This document shows positions 1 to 9,218 of a DNA stretch of 64,000 bases, piece by piece. Within the stretch, counting starts at the first letter, position 1; each line of letters begins with the position of its first letter. A program made the position numbers and the translations under genes. This DNA comes from Promethearchaeota archaeon (GTDB lineage Archaea; Asgardarchaeota; Lokiarchaeia; Sigyniarchaeales; SOKP01): the NCBI GenBank assembly GCA_016840165.1, contig JAEOSU010000080.1, positions 124,001-188,000 on the forward strand, read 5' to 3'. The notes under the pieces are model-generated. The model did not search any database. It was not told the origin of the DNA and saw only the letters and a list, made by a program, of their open reading frames with translations.

Positions 1-1222
1 TCAAATTAATTGTCTTTTTAGCATGATTGTGTATCTTAGGATTTTTATTTTTGAGAAAATTAAAAAGGGGGATGGGATCAAAATTATGACCACACTGAGT
101 TATCTTTGAAATTTTAAGATTGATTATGAATTCATTTCTTTGAGATAAAAAGTAATATGTTGTAAATAGTATCATTGTAATCTCCTCGATAATTGCCGCC
201 CAAGAGAGTAGAAGATAATTAGGTATAATTTGATTCGTGATAGCCCAAAAGTTAAAAACTTCAGATAATTTATCTGAATTGACAATTAAGAAATTAATTA
301 GGACATTAATCCCAATAGCAGCGATTAAATAAGCGGAAAAATATATATCTATAGCTTTATATTTAATTTTTCTCCCCCAAAATCTTGTGAAATATCCAAC
401 GACTCCAAAGAATAAGGTGACAAATACAAATACTGAAGTCATAGTAGAAAAAGCCAGAGAGCCGGTAAAATATAATCCAATAGTTTGAAAAAAAGAAATC
501 CAAGCCCATACAAATACAAACAACATGACTCCAAAAGTTATATAGGGAATCGGCTCAGACAGAAACTGTTTAATTCCTCTTTTACTATTTTCAAAATTAA
601 GGAAAGAATAACGCTTTATTTCCGGAATATGATAATATGCATTAGAAAGGCCGGCGATATACCCTTTCGAACCAAAAAAAGTTAAAATCGTTATAGGATA
701 TATTAACAGCCAAGAGATCCATATTATCGCAAAAGGAATATTTACTATAGCTATAAAAAAAGGTGGTATTATAAAAAATAAATAAAGAATAATTGCCATT
801 GAAATTGACACTATTTTATTATTTGAGATATTAATAAAGTGTTTACTCAAGAACTTATGAAAAACTGTCAATCCTTCACTTGATTTTCCACTAATAGCAA
901 TAAATAGGAAATCTATTAAGGGGTATATTGAAATATAAAGCACACATACTAAAAAAGGGAGGAGAAAAGCTAAAGGATGGATTTCTGGTGGTGAGATAGA
1001 GGGATTTGTCCAAAATTCAGGAGTTTTTACTGTGAAAATAAAAGCCATCACCACAACAACCATGACAGAGAAACTAAAAATTATTCCATAAAAAATTGTT
1101 AATATCCTATCTTTTAAACTAAATTCTCCTTTCTTAACCAAGCTAACTTGTTTATTAATTATAAAAAACCCGAAAATGCAGAATATTATAAACAAAACAA
1201 GAAAAATCGATTCAACAATCAA
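1..1222 (-). CDS. Multi-pass membrane protein, C-terminus truncated by window edge
   Basis: Manual reverse-strand translation is open from TTG at 1222 to the window start (LIVESIFLVLFIIFCIFGFFIINKQVSLVKKGEF...), with many hydrophobic segments. Absent from the ORF track, probably because it runs off the edge. Confidence 0.7.
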   Translation of the reverse strand, partial: MIVESIFLVLFIIFCIFGFFIINKQVSLVKKGEFSLKDRILTIFYGIIFSFSVMVVVVMAFIFTVKTPEFWTNPSISPPEIHPLAFLLPFLVCVLYISIYPLIDFLFIAISGKSSEGLTVFHKFLSKHFINISNNKIVSISMAIILYLFFIIPPFFIAIVNIPFAIIWISWLLIYPITILTFFGSKGYIAGLSNAYYHIPEIKRYSFLNFENSKRGIKQFLSEPIPYITFGVMLFVFVWAWISFFQTIGLYFTGSLAFSTMTSVFVFVTLFFGVVGYFTRFWGRKIKYKAIDIYFSAYLIAAIGINVLINFLIVNSDKLSEVFNFWAITNQIIPNYLLLSWAAIIEEITMILFTTYYFLSQRNEFIINLKISKITQCGHNFDPIPLFNFLKNKNPKIHNHAKKTINL

Positions 1223-1325
1223 TTAATTCACAATAAATTTTGTTATGTTAAGTAAATAATAAATTATTATTTCCGTTTTATTGTATAGTTTTAGTATATA
1301 AAGGTAAGTTTATTTATTAAATATA

Positions 1326-1895
1326 GTGAGTGAGACTTTGGAAAGAGTAGAGGAAAATTTCGAGAATTATTTATTAAGGCTGAATTTTATATATAAAAAT
1401 CAAACTATTACCACTAAGTGTATTAAAGATCATCCAGGAGTACCCTTATTAGGAGAAACTTACGGTCCTTATCAAAAGGATAAGGAATATAATATAAAGT
1501 TTTTTATAGCAGTACCATTCATAAAAAACGGTTATTTAAAAGTGAAAGAGACGGAGAAATGTGATAATGTTGATGTAATGAATTATGCAGTTGAGGAAGG
1601 AGATAATGAAAGCTTGATTCGCAGAGAAAATAAACATTTTCTAAATAAAATTAAAGAATTCAGATATTTTATGGAAAGAGAGGTTGAGAAAAAGTCGAGA
1701 CCAGAAGTTGAATTAAAGCGCTATAAATCATATCATGCAAGTATTGTTGATAGTAGATTAAGCAAGTTATTAAGATTAGCAAAGGTTGATTTATCGTTGA
1801 ATGATGAACAGAAATTGACAAATTCAGAGATAAGATTATTCAATCAATTTTCAAAGAAAATTAAAATTTGGAGAGAGTTTTTTTTAAATCGATAA
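1326..1895 (+). CDS. GINS-family replication factor-like protein
   Basis: N-terminal 'EYNIKFFIAVPFIKNGYLKV' and C-terminal 'DSRLSKLLRLAKVDLSLNDEQKLTNSEIRLFNQFSKKIKIWREFF' resemble archaeal GINS B and A domains. Confidence 0.5.
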   Translation: MSETLERVEENFENYLLRLNFIYKNQTITTKCIKDHPGVPLLGETYGPYQKDKEYNIKFFIAVPFIKNGYLKVKETEKCDNVDVMNYAVEEGDNESLIRRENKHFLNKIKEFRYFMEREVEKKSRPEVELKRYKSYHASIVDSRLSKLLRLAKVDLSLNDEQKLTNSEIRLFNQFSKKIKIWREFFLNR

Positions 1896-1910
1896 ATTCA
1901 GTAAGAAAGT

Positions 1911-2597
1911 TTATTTGTTAGTTTTTAATTTTATTTCTCTTATTCCATACTTTTTATAATAGGTTTCAATTTGGTGGGCAATTTTTGGATCTAAGTCCAT
2001 ATGGAATAAGATATTGGGAACATTACTCATTGAATAATATTTAATGCCCATCTCTTTTAATGTATCCTCAAAATAATTTCCATCATCTGAAATCTCTTCA
2101 CGATTAGTTAAAGCAATTACTGAAAGGATATTAATATTAAGATTTTTTAGTAAATTGACGCTTTTTATTAATGATTGACCGGTGGTACTCACATCCTCTA
2201 ATATAATTATATCACCTTTAGGATAACCAAGAAAAAACTTGTCTTTTGAATCACCATGATTCTTTGGTTTCCCTCTTCCCATTGACATAGGAAATGCCCC
2301 AATTTTGTAATCCTTATGGGATCTTGCCCATTTAAACTGAGTAATTATACCTAGTTTTGATGCACCTTCTGGAACCCCATAAAAGCAATTTGGTTCTAAT
2401 TTCAAATATTTAGTAAAAGATATTAAATAATCAGTTAATTTATCAAGTAAAAAAACATCCTCTGCAATAGTTCTCCAATTTACATAAAAACATGAAGATC
2501 TACCAGATTTTAGTTCAATTGGTTCCTCAGGAAATCCAATTACTTTGTTATTTATGATAAACTCAATGAACTGTTCCTTAACGGTTTCCCATATCAT
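1911..2597 (-). CDS. pyrE: Orotate phosphoribosyltransferase-like protein
   Basis: PRPP-binding motif 'DIIILEDVSTTGQSLIKSVNLL'; N-terminal 'FPEEPIELKSGRSSCFYVNWR' typical of OPRTase. Confidence 0.8.
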   Translation of the reverse strand: MIWETVKEQFIEFIINNKVIGFPEEPIELKSGRSSCFYVNWRTIAEDVFLLDKLTDYLISFTKYLKLEPNCFYGVPEGASKLGIITQFKWARSHKDYKIGAFPMSMGRGKPKNHGDSKDKFFLGYPKGDIIILEDVSTTGQSLIKSVNLLKNLNINILSVIALTNREEISDDGNYFEDTLKEMGIKYYSMSNVPNILFHMDLDPKIAHQIETYYKKYGIREIKLKTNK

Positions 2598-2606
2598 TTA
2601 AAAAGG

Positions 2607-3131
2607 TTAACCTCGCAATAATAAGTATTCTTTTCTGATTTTAGCATATTCTTCCCCTGAGATTTTTCCAGCTAAAAAATCTTTTTCTTTTTGTTGCATC
2701 AATTTCCTTTTTGTATCTAGTTTCTTTTTCTTCTCTTCGCTACTAAATCTCTCTGAAATCTTTGTTAGTAAATTTTGTACTTTTTCATTTTTTAAAGTTG
2801 CAAGTTTTTTTAAGTATGGTTTGATTGGTTCCATTTGGTCGATATTCTTCTTCGAAAGTTCTTCTAATCTTATTAGGGCATCAAGAATTTCATCCTCTTT
2901 ATCACTTTCTAATACATCTATCAAACGAGGTATAGCAACATCGTTCAAAACTTCATTGAGATAATTTTCTACTTCCTTTTTAAGTATATTATCATTATAA
3001 GATTTTAGTTGATTATTCTTGACATATTCAATAAAGATTAAAGGTAATTCGACTGGCCACTCTTCCATTTTTTCTTTATCAATTAATTGTACAATTCCAC
3101 CATCTTTTTTTTGAAACACTCTTATATCCAA
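2607..3131 (-). CDS. Hypothetical protein, HEAT-like helices plus SHOCT-like C-terminus
   Basis: Overlaps the Top6A gene by about 10 bp; C-terminal 'EKDFLAGKISGEEYAKIRKEYLLLRG'. Confidence 0.5.
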   Translation of the reverse strand: MDIRVFQKKDGGIVQLIDKEKMEEWPVELPLIFIEYVKNNQLKSYNDNILKKEVENYLNEVLNDVAIPRLIDVLESDKEDEILDALIRLEELSKKNIDQMEPIKPYLKKLATLKNEKVQNLLTKISERFSSEEKKKKLDTKRKLMQQKEKDFLAGKISGEEYAKIRKEYLLLRG

Positions 3132-4309
3132 TCACCCGTACTTAATTTTTCTGGTAGATACTCTTCTGATAAAAATTCAAGCCCATGTGAAGATAATGCT
3201 TGGATCTCAGCCTTTTTCTTGAATTGTAATGCTAGTTTTAAATCTTCTTCCCATTTCTTATTTTTCTTTACAAAATCTTCCTTTAACAATTCTTTTGTTC
3301 TCTTAATGTCCATAGGTTTCATATCTAACCGTGCTTTTTTAGGAACGTTATATTTATCTAGATCTTTAGTTAACACCCCCAGAAGCTTTATATCTGGGGT
3401 TGCTAAAAACGGTGATTCATAGCTTAATCTTTTCGATCCCCGTAAATAAACACTATGAATATAGTGACCATAGGGATCACTGTCTACTAAACTAAAAACC
3501 GGTAATTGAAGTTCTTTATTTAATCTTTTTAAAAACATACGCGTAGCGATATCGGCAGCACCTTTTGCAGTCATTATTATGGAGGGATACTTCTTCCAAA
3601 ACTTATCCTCTGAAATACGCCTCATTGCGGCTTCTTTTTCAATTACAAGGATAAATTCAGCATCAGATTCAATAATATCTACTTTATCTAACATTGGAGT
3701 TATTGCCCAAGCTCCAGACCCAAATTTTTCTAAGTCGATGATATTATTTTCATCCCTAATTCTCAAGCGACCAACACACAAACCTTTAGCTGAAGCAATG
3801 ATGTGAGTGGAATTTCTAGTAGTATAGAGCATAGAAGAAATATCTTCAATACTTTTATCACTATTTTTCTGTTCTCCATATATCTCGACATCTTGATAAA
3901 AAACATCCCTTAATGTACTATGTTTATCTTTAACAAGCAACTCGTGAACTACTTCAGCAACTCTCATCAATCGGGTTATATCCGCTACACTAGCAAGAGA
4001 ATGAAATTGTTTTTTAATAATTTGTTTGCCTAATAACAATAAATCATTTTCCTCGTCCCATATTATATTACTTGCGGTTCTAGAAGGTAATTCCAGCGAT
4101 GGCCTTCCAGTTGCATATATCATCTCGATTAGGTTATCCACGACCTCGTATAAGCGATTAAGCGTTTCATTTCTACTCAGTTCATCTACTTCAATAGTAT
4201 CTAGTGGAAGTTTTACTTCCTTAGTATCTTTTCTTTTTGCTTGATAATCTTCGAAAAGCTTTCGAGCTGCTTTTAAATCATATTCTGTTATAGCTTTTTT
4301 TTTTGCCAA
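3122..4309 (-). CDS. top6A: DNA topoisomerase VI subunit A (Spo11-like)
   Basis: Toprim 'LPVFSLVDSDPYGHYIHSVYLRGSKRLSYES', tyrosine region 'MLYTTRNSTH'; adjacent to the B subunit. Confidence 0.93.
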   Translation of the reverse strand: MAKKKAITEYDLKAARKLFEDYQAKRKDTKEVKLPLDTIEVDELSRNETLNRLYEVVDNLIEMIYATGRPSLELPSRTASNIIWDEENDLLLLGKQIIKKQFHSLASVADITRLMRVAEVVHELLVKDKHSTLRDVFYQDVEIYGEQKNSDKSIEDISSMLYTTRNSTHIIASAKGLCVGRLRIRDENNIIDLEKFGSGAWAITPMLDKVDIIESDAEFILVIEKEAAMRRISEDKFWKKYPSIIMTAKGAADIATRMFLKRLNKELQLPVFSLVDSDPYGHYIHSVYLRGSKRLSYESPFLATPDIKLLGVLTKDLDKYNVPKKARLDMKPMDIKRTKELLKEDFVKKNKKWEEDLKLALQFKKKAEIQALSSHGLEFLSEEYLPEKLSTGDWI

Positions 4310-4321
4310 TTCAATTACCTA

Positions 4322-7300
4322 CTATTTTAATTTCCAATGTTTTTTCCCTTTTTTAATTTCAACAATTATGATTCCTTTTCTTTCTAATTCTTTTAATTTA
4401 AGCTGTAGGAATCGAGCATCCATCATATCTTTTATTTTCATCTTAAAAATTAATGAAGTGATTGGTTGCCATTCATTAGATAAGAATTTCAATATTTTAT
4501 CAGTCGATATTATTGGTAATTGTGTTTGAGTCGTTTTCTTTTCAGTAACTTTTGGTTCTTTTTTGATGGGAACTTTAACGATATTCTTTTGCTCAATAAG
4601 AGGAGTTTCTTGGTAGGGTTCTTTTACTTTTTCTTTTAATTCCTCAGCAGTAGCCTTATCATGTAAAAGAGATTCTTGAATAATAGTAATCATTTCATTC
4701 TTTTTTAGGTTAGATGAAAGTTCGATATTCTTTTCCTCACAATATTCCATGAGTTCTCCTTTAGTCATATTTTTTAGGGTTTTTGGGGATAAAACTTCCA
4801 TTTTTGAAATAGGTGCCTCCTTAGATTTCACAATTGTCTCAGTTTCTTTTAATTTATTGATGTATTGTTCAGACTCAATTTTTGGAGTTTCTGTAGGAGT
4901 TATTTTAGCACCGATGGCATTTATCATTAAAGTTTCTAATTCAGAAACAGATATTTTATCCGTATATTTACTATTCCCCTGAGTAGCAATATTATAAATG
5001 CTTTCTACGAAGGTTGGAATATATTTCTCAATATAGCTTGCTCTTTTCTCTTTTTTGCTTAAGTTCGCTTTTCTGTTAAGATAAACACGTAATCTTCTGC
5101 CTATAGCCTCAAGACAATATTTTATTTCTTTTATTAATTCTGGATCATCTGCTAAAGCATTTTTTGACTGGGATTTGAACATAAGATGGACATAAGGACC
5201 TGAAACATTAATTAATAACAATATAGGTCCTTTAGGTAAATTATTATCATATACATCAAGTTTGTAATTCTTCCAATTGACAGTTTGAACTGCTTTAGTA
5301 ATAGCGCAATCAGCGTTATCTCTCAATTTTGGAGTTCGGTTGACATATCTAAATAAAACATCACTAGATCGTTTAGGAGTTTCAAGTTTTTTTGGATCAT
5401 TACAATAAGCTAATACCGCTTCTACGACATAAGCAAGTCCTTTTCCACTTGTAGGAGGTCTAGTCTCAGCAGATACAAAATCGTCATCCCGAGAATAATT
5501 ATCGGTAAAATATTCAAAAATCTGTTCATAGGATTTTAAGGATGGATTTACTGATAATTCTAATATATTTTGTATTGAATGCTTGAGTTTTTCCTTATCA
5601 ACACTTACTTCATTTAAATTGATCCCATTCATGATCTGCAGATTAAACTCGAGAAGATCTTGCTTTGTTAATTGTTTATCGTCTTTTAATTGAACCTGTT
5701 TAGCTAACTGTATTAGTTCTTCAATGGGCTCCTCAAAATCTTCAGTTGCTTCTGAAATTTTTAAACCTATTTCCTTAATTAATGTATTTTCTAAGACGGT
5801 GTCCCCCACAGGAATGGCTGTATCAGTGGGGGGTGCCATGTACTTTATAGACTTAAAAGCGTGGAATAATGAATTGAATTGTTTATTTGTAACTTCTGAT
5901 GGTTTCGATTTAGAGATTTGAACCTCTTCCACCAGATCTTCTAATTCTGATCGATTGATCACTTTTTTTAATTCAACTAAATTGTCCTTATTCGACTCAA
6001 TCAGTTTGTTTAAATCGTTTTTAATCTTTTGCTTTTCTTTATTGATGGCTTTGATATCGACTAGTAATTTATCAATATTTTGTTCTATCTTCTTTTGATC
6101 TTTTTTAGTCTCAGCTTTTTCAATACGATCGCTGTATTTTTTTATTTGTTTTTGGATTTTTTCTAAATCTTTATTAAATTGATTATAATCTGATATCTTT
6201 TCCCAGTATTTCTCTACTAAATCATGTGATTCAATTTTATAAATGATAAGTTTTTCTCGTGGTTTTTTAGATTTCCCAAAAACACGCTTTTCGAAAGTTA
6301 AGAATAGAATATCTTCATTCTTTTTTTCATTTTTTTGGATAAATCCCGACTTAAGAATGAGTAGGTCTAATTCATCCTCTAAACTTCTTTGGGCAGACTT
6401 TATAATTTTTTTTGCTGTATTAGAACTTACTCGGACGAAATTATCTTGTAAAAACGCAGAAACGGTTAGATTTTCGGATTTGGCGATTAAATCCTGCAAA
6501 TCCCCGATATTTGTTGAGGAAGGATGAGGTTTTGCATATTTTGGTTCCCTTGGAAATGAGGAGACTAAACGCTCGAACTTTAATTCCTCACCATAAGGAT
6601 CGATATAGATTATCGTTATATGAGGATTCATAAGTGCGGTTTGTCGAATGTAAATATCCGCTGAACCTCTTTTATATTTTGTATTTAAATAATTAAGTTT
6701 TATGTACGTGCCATGTAAAAAGGGACTGTCAACCTCAGTGGGATGTACTAGATATCTTTTTTCATTTTTAGATGTCGTGAAAAATTCTGAAACGGTGGCA
6801 TAGATGTTGTCACTCGATTTTGATACAGCAATAATTGGCTTACCAGTTGTGTTTTGTGAATCACTAAAAGCACTTGGAGCTCCGAATCCTTGACTACCTC
6901 TAGTCTGCTTTAATTCGAAACTTTTTGATGAAGCTAAGTATTTTCCGAATTTACGTAAATCATTTTTACCCATACCTATTCCATTATCAAAAATCTCGAA
7001 GGAATAACTCATAACATTTTTTTGAGATAACTCAGAAGTTAAAAAACTTGGTGCCTCTGACTCTCTGAGACGTATTATGACTAAAGGTTCTGTATCTATG
7101 ATGGATTCTACTGGCTTAATGATTTCATTCATATCTTCAATGATACGTAAAACTTCCTCTTCTACTTCTAATTCTGATTTGTCAACTATTTCTCCAGATT
7201 CTGTTTCTTTATCTTCGTTAAGTATTTTAGTTTCTTCTGAGATTTCTGCTGGACGGATACCCATCTCCTGCATGAGAACACTTTTAGCTTCATTATTTAA

Positions 7301-7522
7301 TGGTTTTTTTTCATCTTCATCCATTCCATCTTGAAGAATTGACAAATTTCGTAAAGTGAGTTCTTGATCTAATGAAAAGGCAATTTTTGAAGAATCTTTT
7401 TGTAATTCATTCCATTGAAAAGACTCAATTGCATCAAGAGCATTATCCATAAATTCTGCAGCGTATTGGGTATGTTTCCAATAACCAAATTCAAATCCTA
7501 CGAGCTGTGTGCGTTTCCTCAT
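4322..7522 (-). CDS. top6B: DNA topoisomerase VI subunit B, enlarged (1066 aa)
   Basis: GHKL motifs 'AAEFMDNALDAIE', 'IFDNGIGMGKNDL', 'TRGSQGFGAPSAF'; transducer 'LFRYVNRTPKLRDNADCAITKAVQTVNWKNY'. Confidence 0.93.
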   Translation of the reverse strand: MRKRTQLVGFEFGYWKHTQYAAEFMDNALDAIESFQWNELQKDSSKIAFSLDQELTLRNLSILQDGMDEDEKKPLNNEAKSVLMQEMGIRPAEISEETKILNEDKETESGEIVDKSELEVEEEVLRIIEDMNEIIKPVESIIDTEPLVIIRLRESEAPSFLTSELSQKNVMSYSFEIFDNGIGMGKNDLRKFGKYLASSKSFELKQTRGSQGFGAPSAFSDSQNTTGKPIIAVSKSSDNIYATVSEFFTTSKNEKRYLVHPTEVDSPFLHGTYIKLNYLNTKYKRGSADIYIRQTALMNPHITIIYIDPYGEELKFERLVSSFPREPKYAKPHPSSTNIGDLQDLIAKSENLTVSAFLQDNFVRVSSNTAKKIIKSAQRSLEDELDLLILKSGFIQKNEKKNEDILFLTFEKRVFGKSKKPREKLIIYKIESHDLVEKYWEKISDYNQFNKDLEKIQKQIKKYSDRIEKAETKKDQKKIEQNIDKLLVDIKAINKEKQKIKNDLNKLIESNKDNLVELKKVINRSELEDLVEEVQISKSKPSEVTNKQFNSLFHAFKSIKYMAPPTDTAIPVGDTVLENTLIKEIGLKISEATEDFEEPIEELIQLAKQVQLKDDKQLTKQDLLEFNLQIMNGINLNEVSVDKEKLKHSIQNILELSVNPSLKSYEQIFEYFTDNYSRDDDFVSAETRPPTSGKGLAYVVEAVLAYCNDPKKLETPKRSSDVLFRYVNRTPKLRDNADCAITKAVQTVNWKNYKLDVYDNNLPKGPILLLINVSGPYVHLMFKSQSKNALADDPELIKEIKYCLEAIGRRLRVYLNRKANLSKKEKRASYIEKYIPTFVESIYNIATQGNSKYTDKISVSELETLMINAIGAKITPTETPKIESEQYINKLKETETIVKSKEAPISKMEVLSPKTLKNMTKGELMEYCEEKNIELSSNLKKNEMITIIQESLLHDKATAEELKEKVKEPYQETPLIEQKNIVKVPIKKEPKVTEKKTTQTQLPIISTDKILKFLSNEWQPITSLIFKMKIKDMMDARFLQLKLKELERKGIIIVEIKKGKKHWKLK

Positions 7523-7793
7523 GAACTGAGCAATAGTTCCTTGCTCAATTCTTCCATCATCTTCAGAAGTAATTTTAACAACCTACATTATAATATTAAT
7601 CTCAATAAGAAAACCTTAGATCATTATTTTTAATTGTATATCTATTGGTATTAAAACTATGACCTTATGGTAATTTTTCATAATCTTTTTATTTATTTTT
7701 CAAAATCTATCTATTTATTCATTTTGAACTAAAATTGATTTCTTATTTAAATTTTATCCTAGCAGAAAAATTTATCAAAAAGAGTGTAATGAA

Positions 7794-9074
7794 TTAATTA
7801 ATACCTCTAATACGATAGGCTTCTAATGCTACATCTATGATTTTAGATGCAATATAACGTTTAGTATTTTTTTCTACATGAGTAATGTGTTTTTGCTTAT
7901 CAATAATATATACTTCATTATCCTTACTCATAAAGCCTATATCTTCTCTGGCAATATCATTAGCTACTATTAAATCAGCATCTGATTTTAGAAGCCTTTC
8001 ATAAGCCCGATTTATTAATTCAGTTCTAGATACATTTGATTCTGCTTTAAAAGCAACGATGAAGGCTTTGTAGTTTTTCTTCCGAGCAACATCAATTATT
8101 TTTGGAGTAAGTTTCATGTTTACTTGTAATTCTTCAACATTATGAGATGATATTTTACCATCGATACGTTCGACGGGTTTATAATCTGATATAGCAGCAG
8201 CAGAGATGAAAAAATGATAATCTTTATAACTTAGTTCATCTTTAACCGTTCTAATAAAATCCTCAGTTGAAACCACGTTTATTGTTTCGATATACTCAGG
8301 TATTTTGACCATACATTTACCTGCAATTAAGAGTACATCCGCACCCCTCGCAGCAGCTTCTTTTGCAAGTTCAATACCCATTCTTCCTGAAGATCTATTC
8401 GATACAAATCGAACAGAATCTATTGCCTCTCGAGTTGGACCAGCTGTTATTAAAACTTTCATTCCTTCCAAATCTTTCTTCGCTATAACTAAATCAATTA
8501 CGCGATCGATTACATCCTCAACTTTTGCAACTTTAGCTTTCCCTTCTGAAATTCTCGGCCCTAAGATATCAATTCCATATTTTTTAAGTTTAATTATATT
8601 TTGCTCGATTATGGGGTGAAACATGCTTTCATGCATCGCAGGAACCACAACGATGGGTAAATCAGAACCAAAAGCAGTGGAAACAACTGTAGTGACTGGT
8701 GTATCATCAATACCATTAGCAATTTTTGAGATTGTATTCGAAGTAGCAGGACATACTAATATTAAATCTGCCTTACTTGATGCATTTGGTCTATCTCCAG
8801 CAAGAAAAACATGTTCTACCGCACCAGTTAATTTGGTAATAACAGGATTCCCAGTAGCCCAATGCATTATAGAAGGGTTTATTAATTCTGTTGCAGCTCT
8901 AGACATGACCGTTATAACTTCAGCACCTAATCTCATTAACTCTCTTGCAACTATTGGTGCTGTAATTACTGCAACTGATCCAGTTAAACATAAGCATATA
9001 GTTTTACCTCGTAAGATTGTTCCCTTAGTTTCTACGATGTCCTTAGATGGATGATGATACTTATCTCTCAACAT
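7794..9074 (-). CDS. coaBC: Bifunctional phosphopantothenoylcysteine decarboxylase / phosphopantothenate-cysteine ligase
   Basis: 'GKTICLCLTGSVAVITAPIVARELMRLGAEV', 'VVPAMHESMF', 'VLITAGPTREAIDSVRFVSNRSSGRMG'. Confidence 0.93.
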   Translation of the reverse strand: MLRDKYHHPSKDIVETKGTILRGKTICLCLTGSVAVITAPIVARELMRLGAEVITVMSRAATELINPSIMHWATGNPVITKLTGAVEHVFLAGDRPNASSKADLILVCPATSNTISKIANGIDDTPVTTVVSTAFGSDLPIVVVPAMHESMFHPIIEQNIIKLKKYGIDILGPRISEGKAKVAKVEDVIDRVIDLVIAKKDLEGMKVLITAGPTREAIDSVRFVSNRSSGRMGIELAKEAAARGADVLLIAGKCMVKIPEYIETINVVSTEDFIRTVKDELSYKDYHFFISAAAISDYKPVERIDGKISSHNVEELQVNMKLTPKIIDVARKKNYKAFIVAFKAESNVSRTELINRAYERLLKSDADLIVANDIAREDIGFMSKDNEVYIIDKQKHITHVEKNTKRYIASKIIDVALEAYRIRGIN

Positions 9075-9218
9075 TTACATTCTCGTATATTAATTGTTCA
9101 ATATTATAAAAATATATATAAAATATAAAAATACTGGAAAATTAGATTTTTGTTTTAGAAACTTAGATTTAAACTATATTTATATTGAATGTTCTAACTT
9201 GAAATATATAAAAAAGAT

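Noticed and set aside
485-685. 66-aa plus-strand ORF
   Set aside because: Lies antisense within the open minus-strand membrane-protein frame.
3087-3422. Plus-strand 111-aa ORF over the Topo VI A gene
   Set aside because: Antisense to a confidently identified gene, low-complexity Ser/Phe-rich translation; typical shadow ORF.
8305-9054. Plus-strand ORFs (104 and 143 aa) over coaBC
   Set aside because: Fully antisense to coaBC with no recognisable domain.
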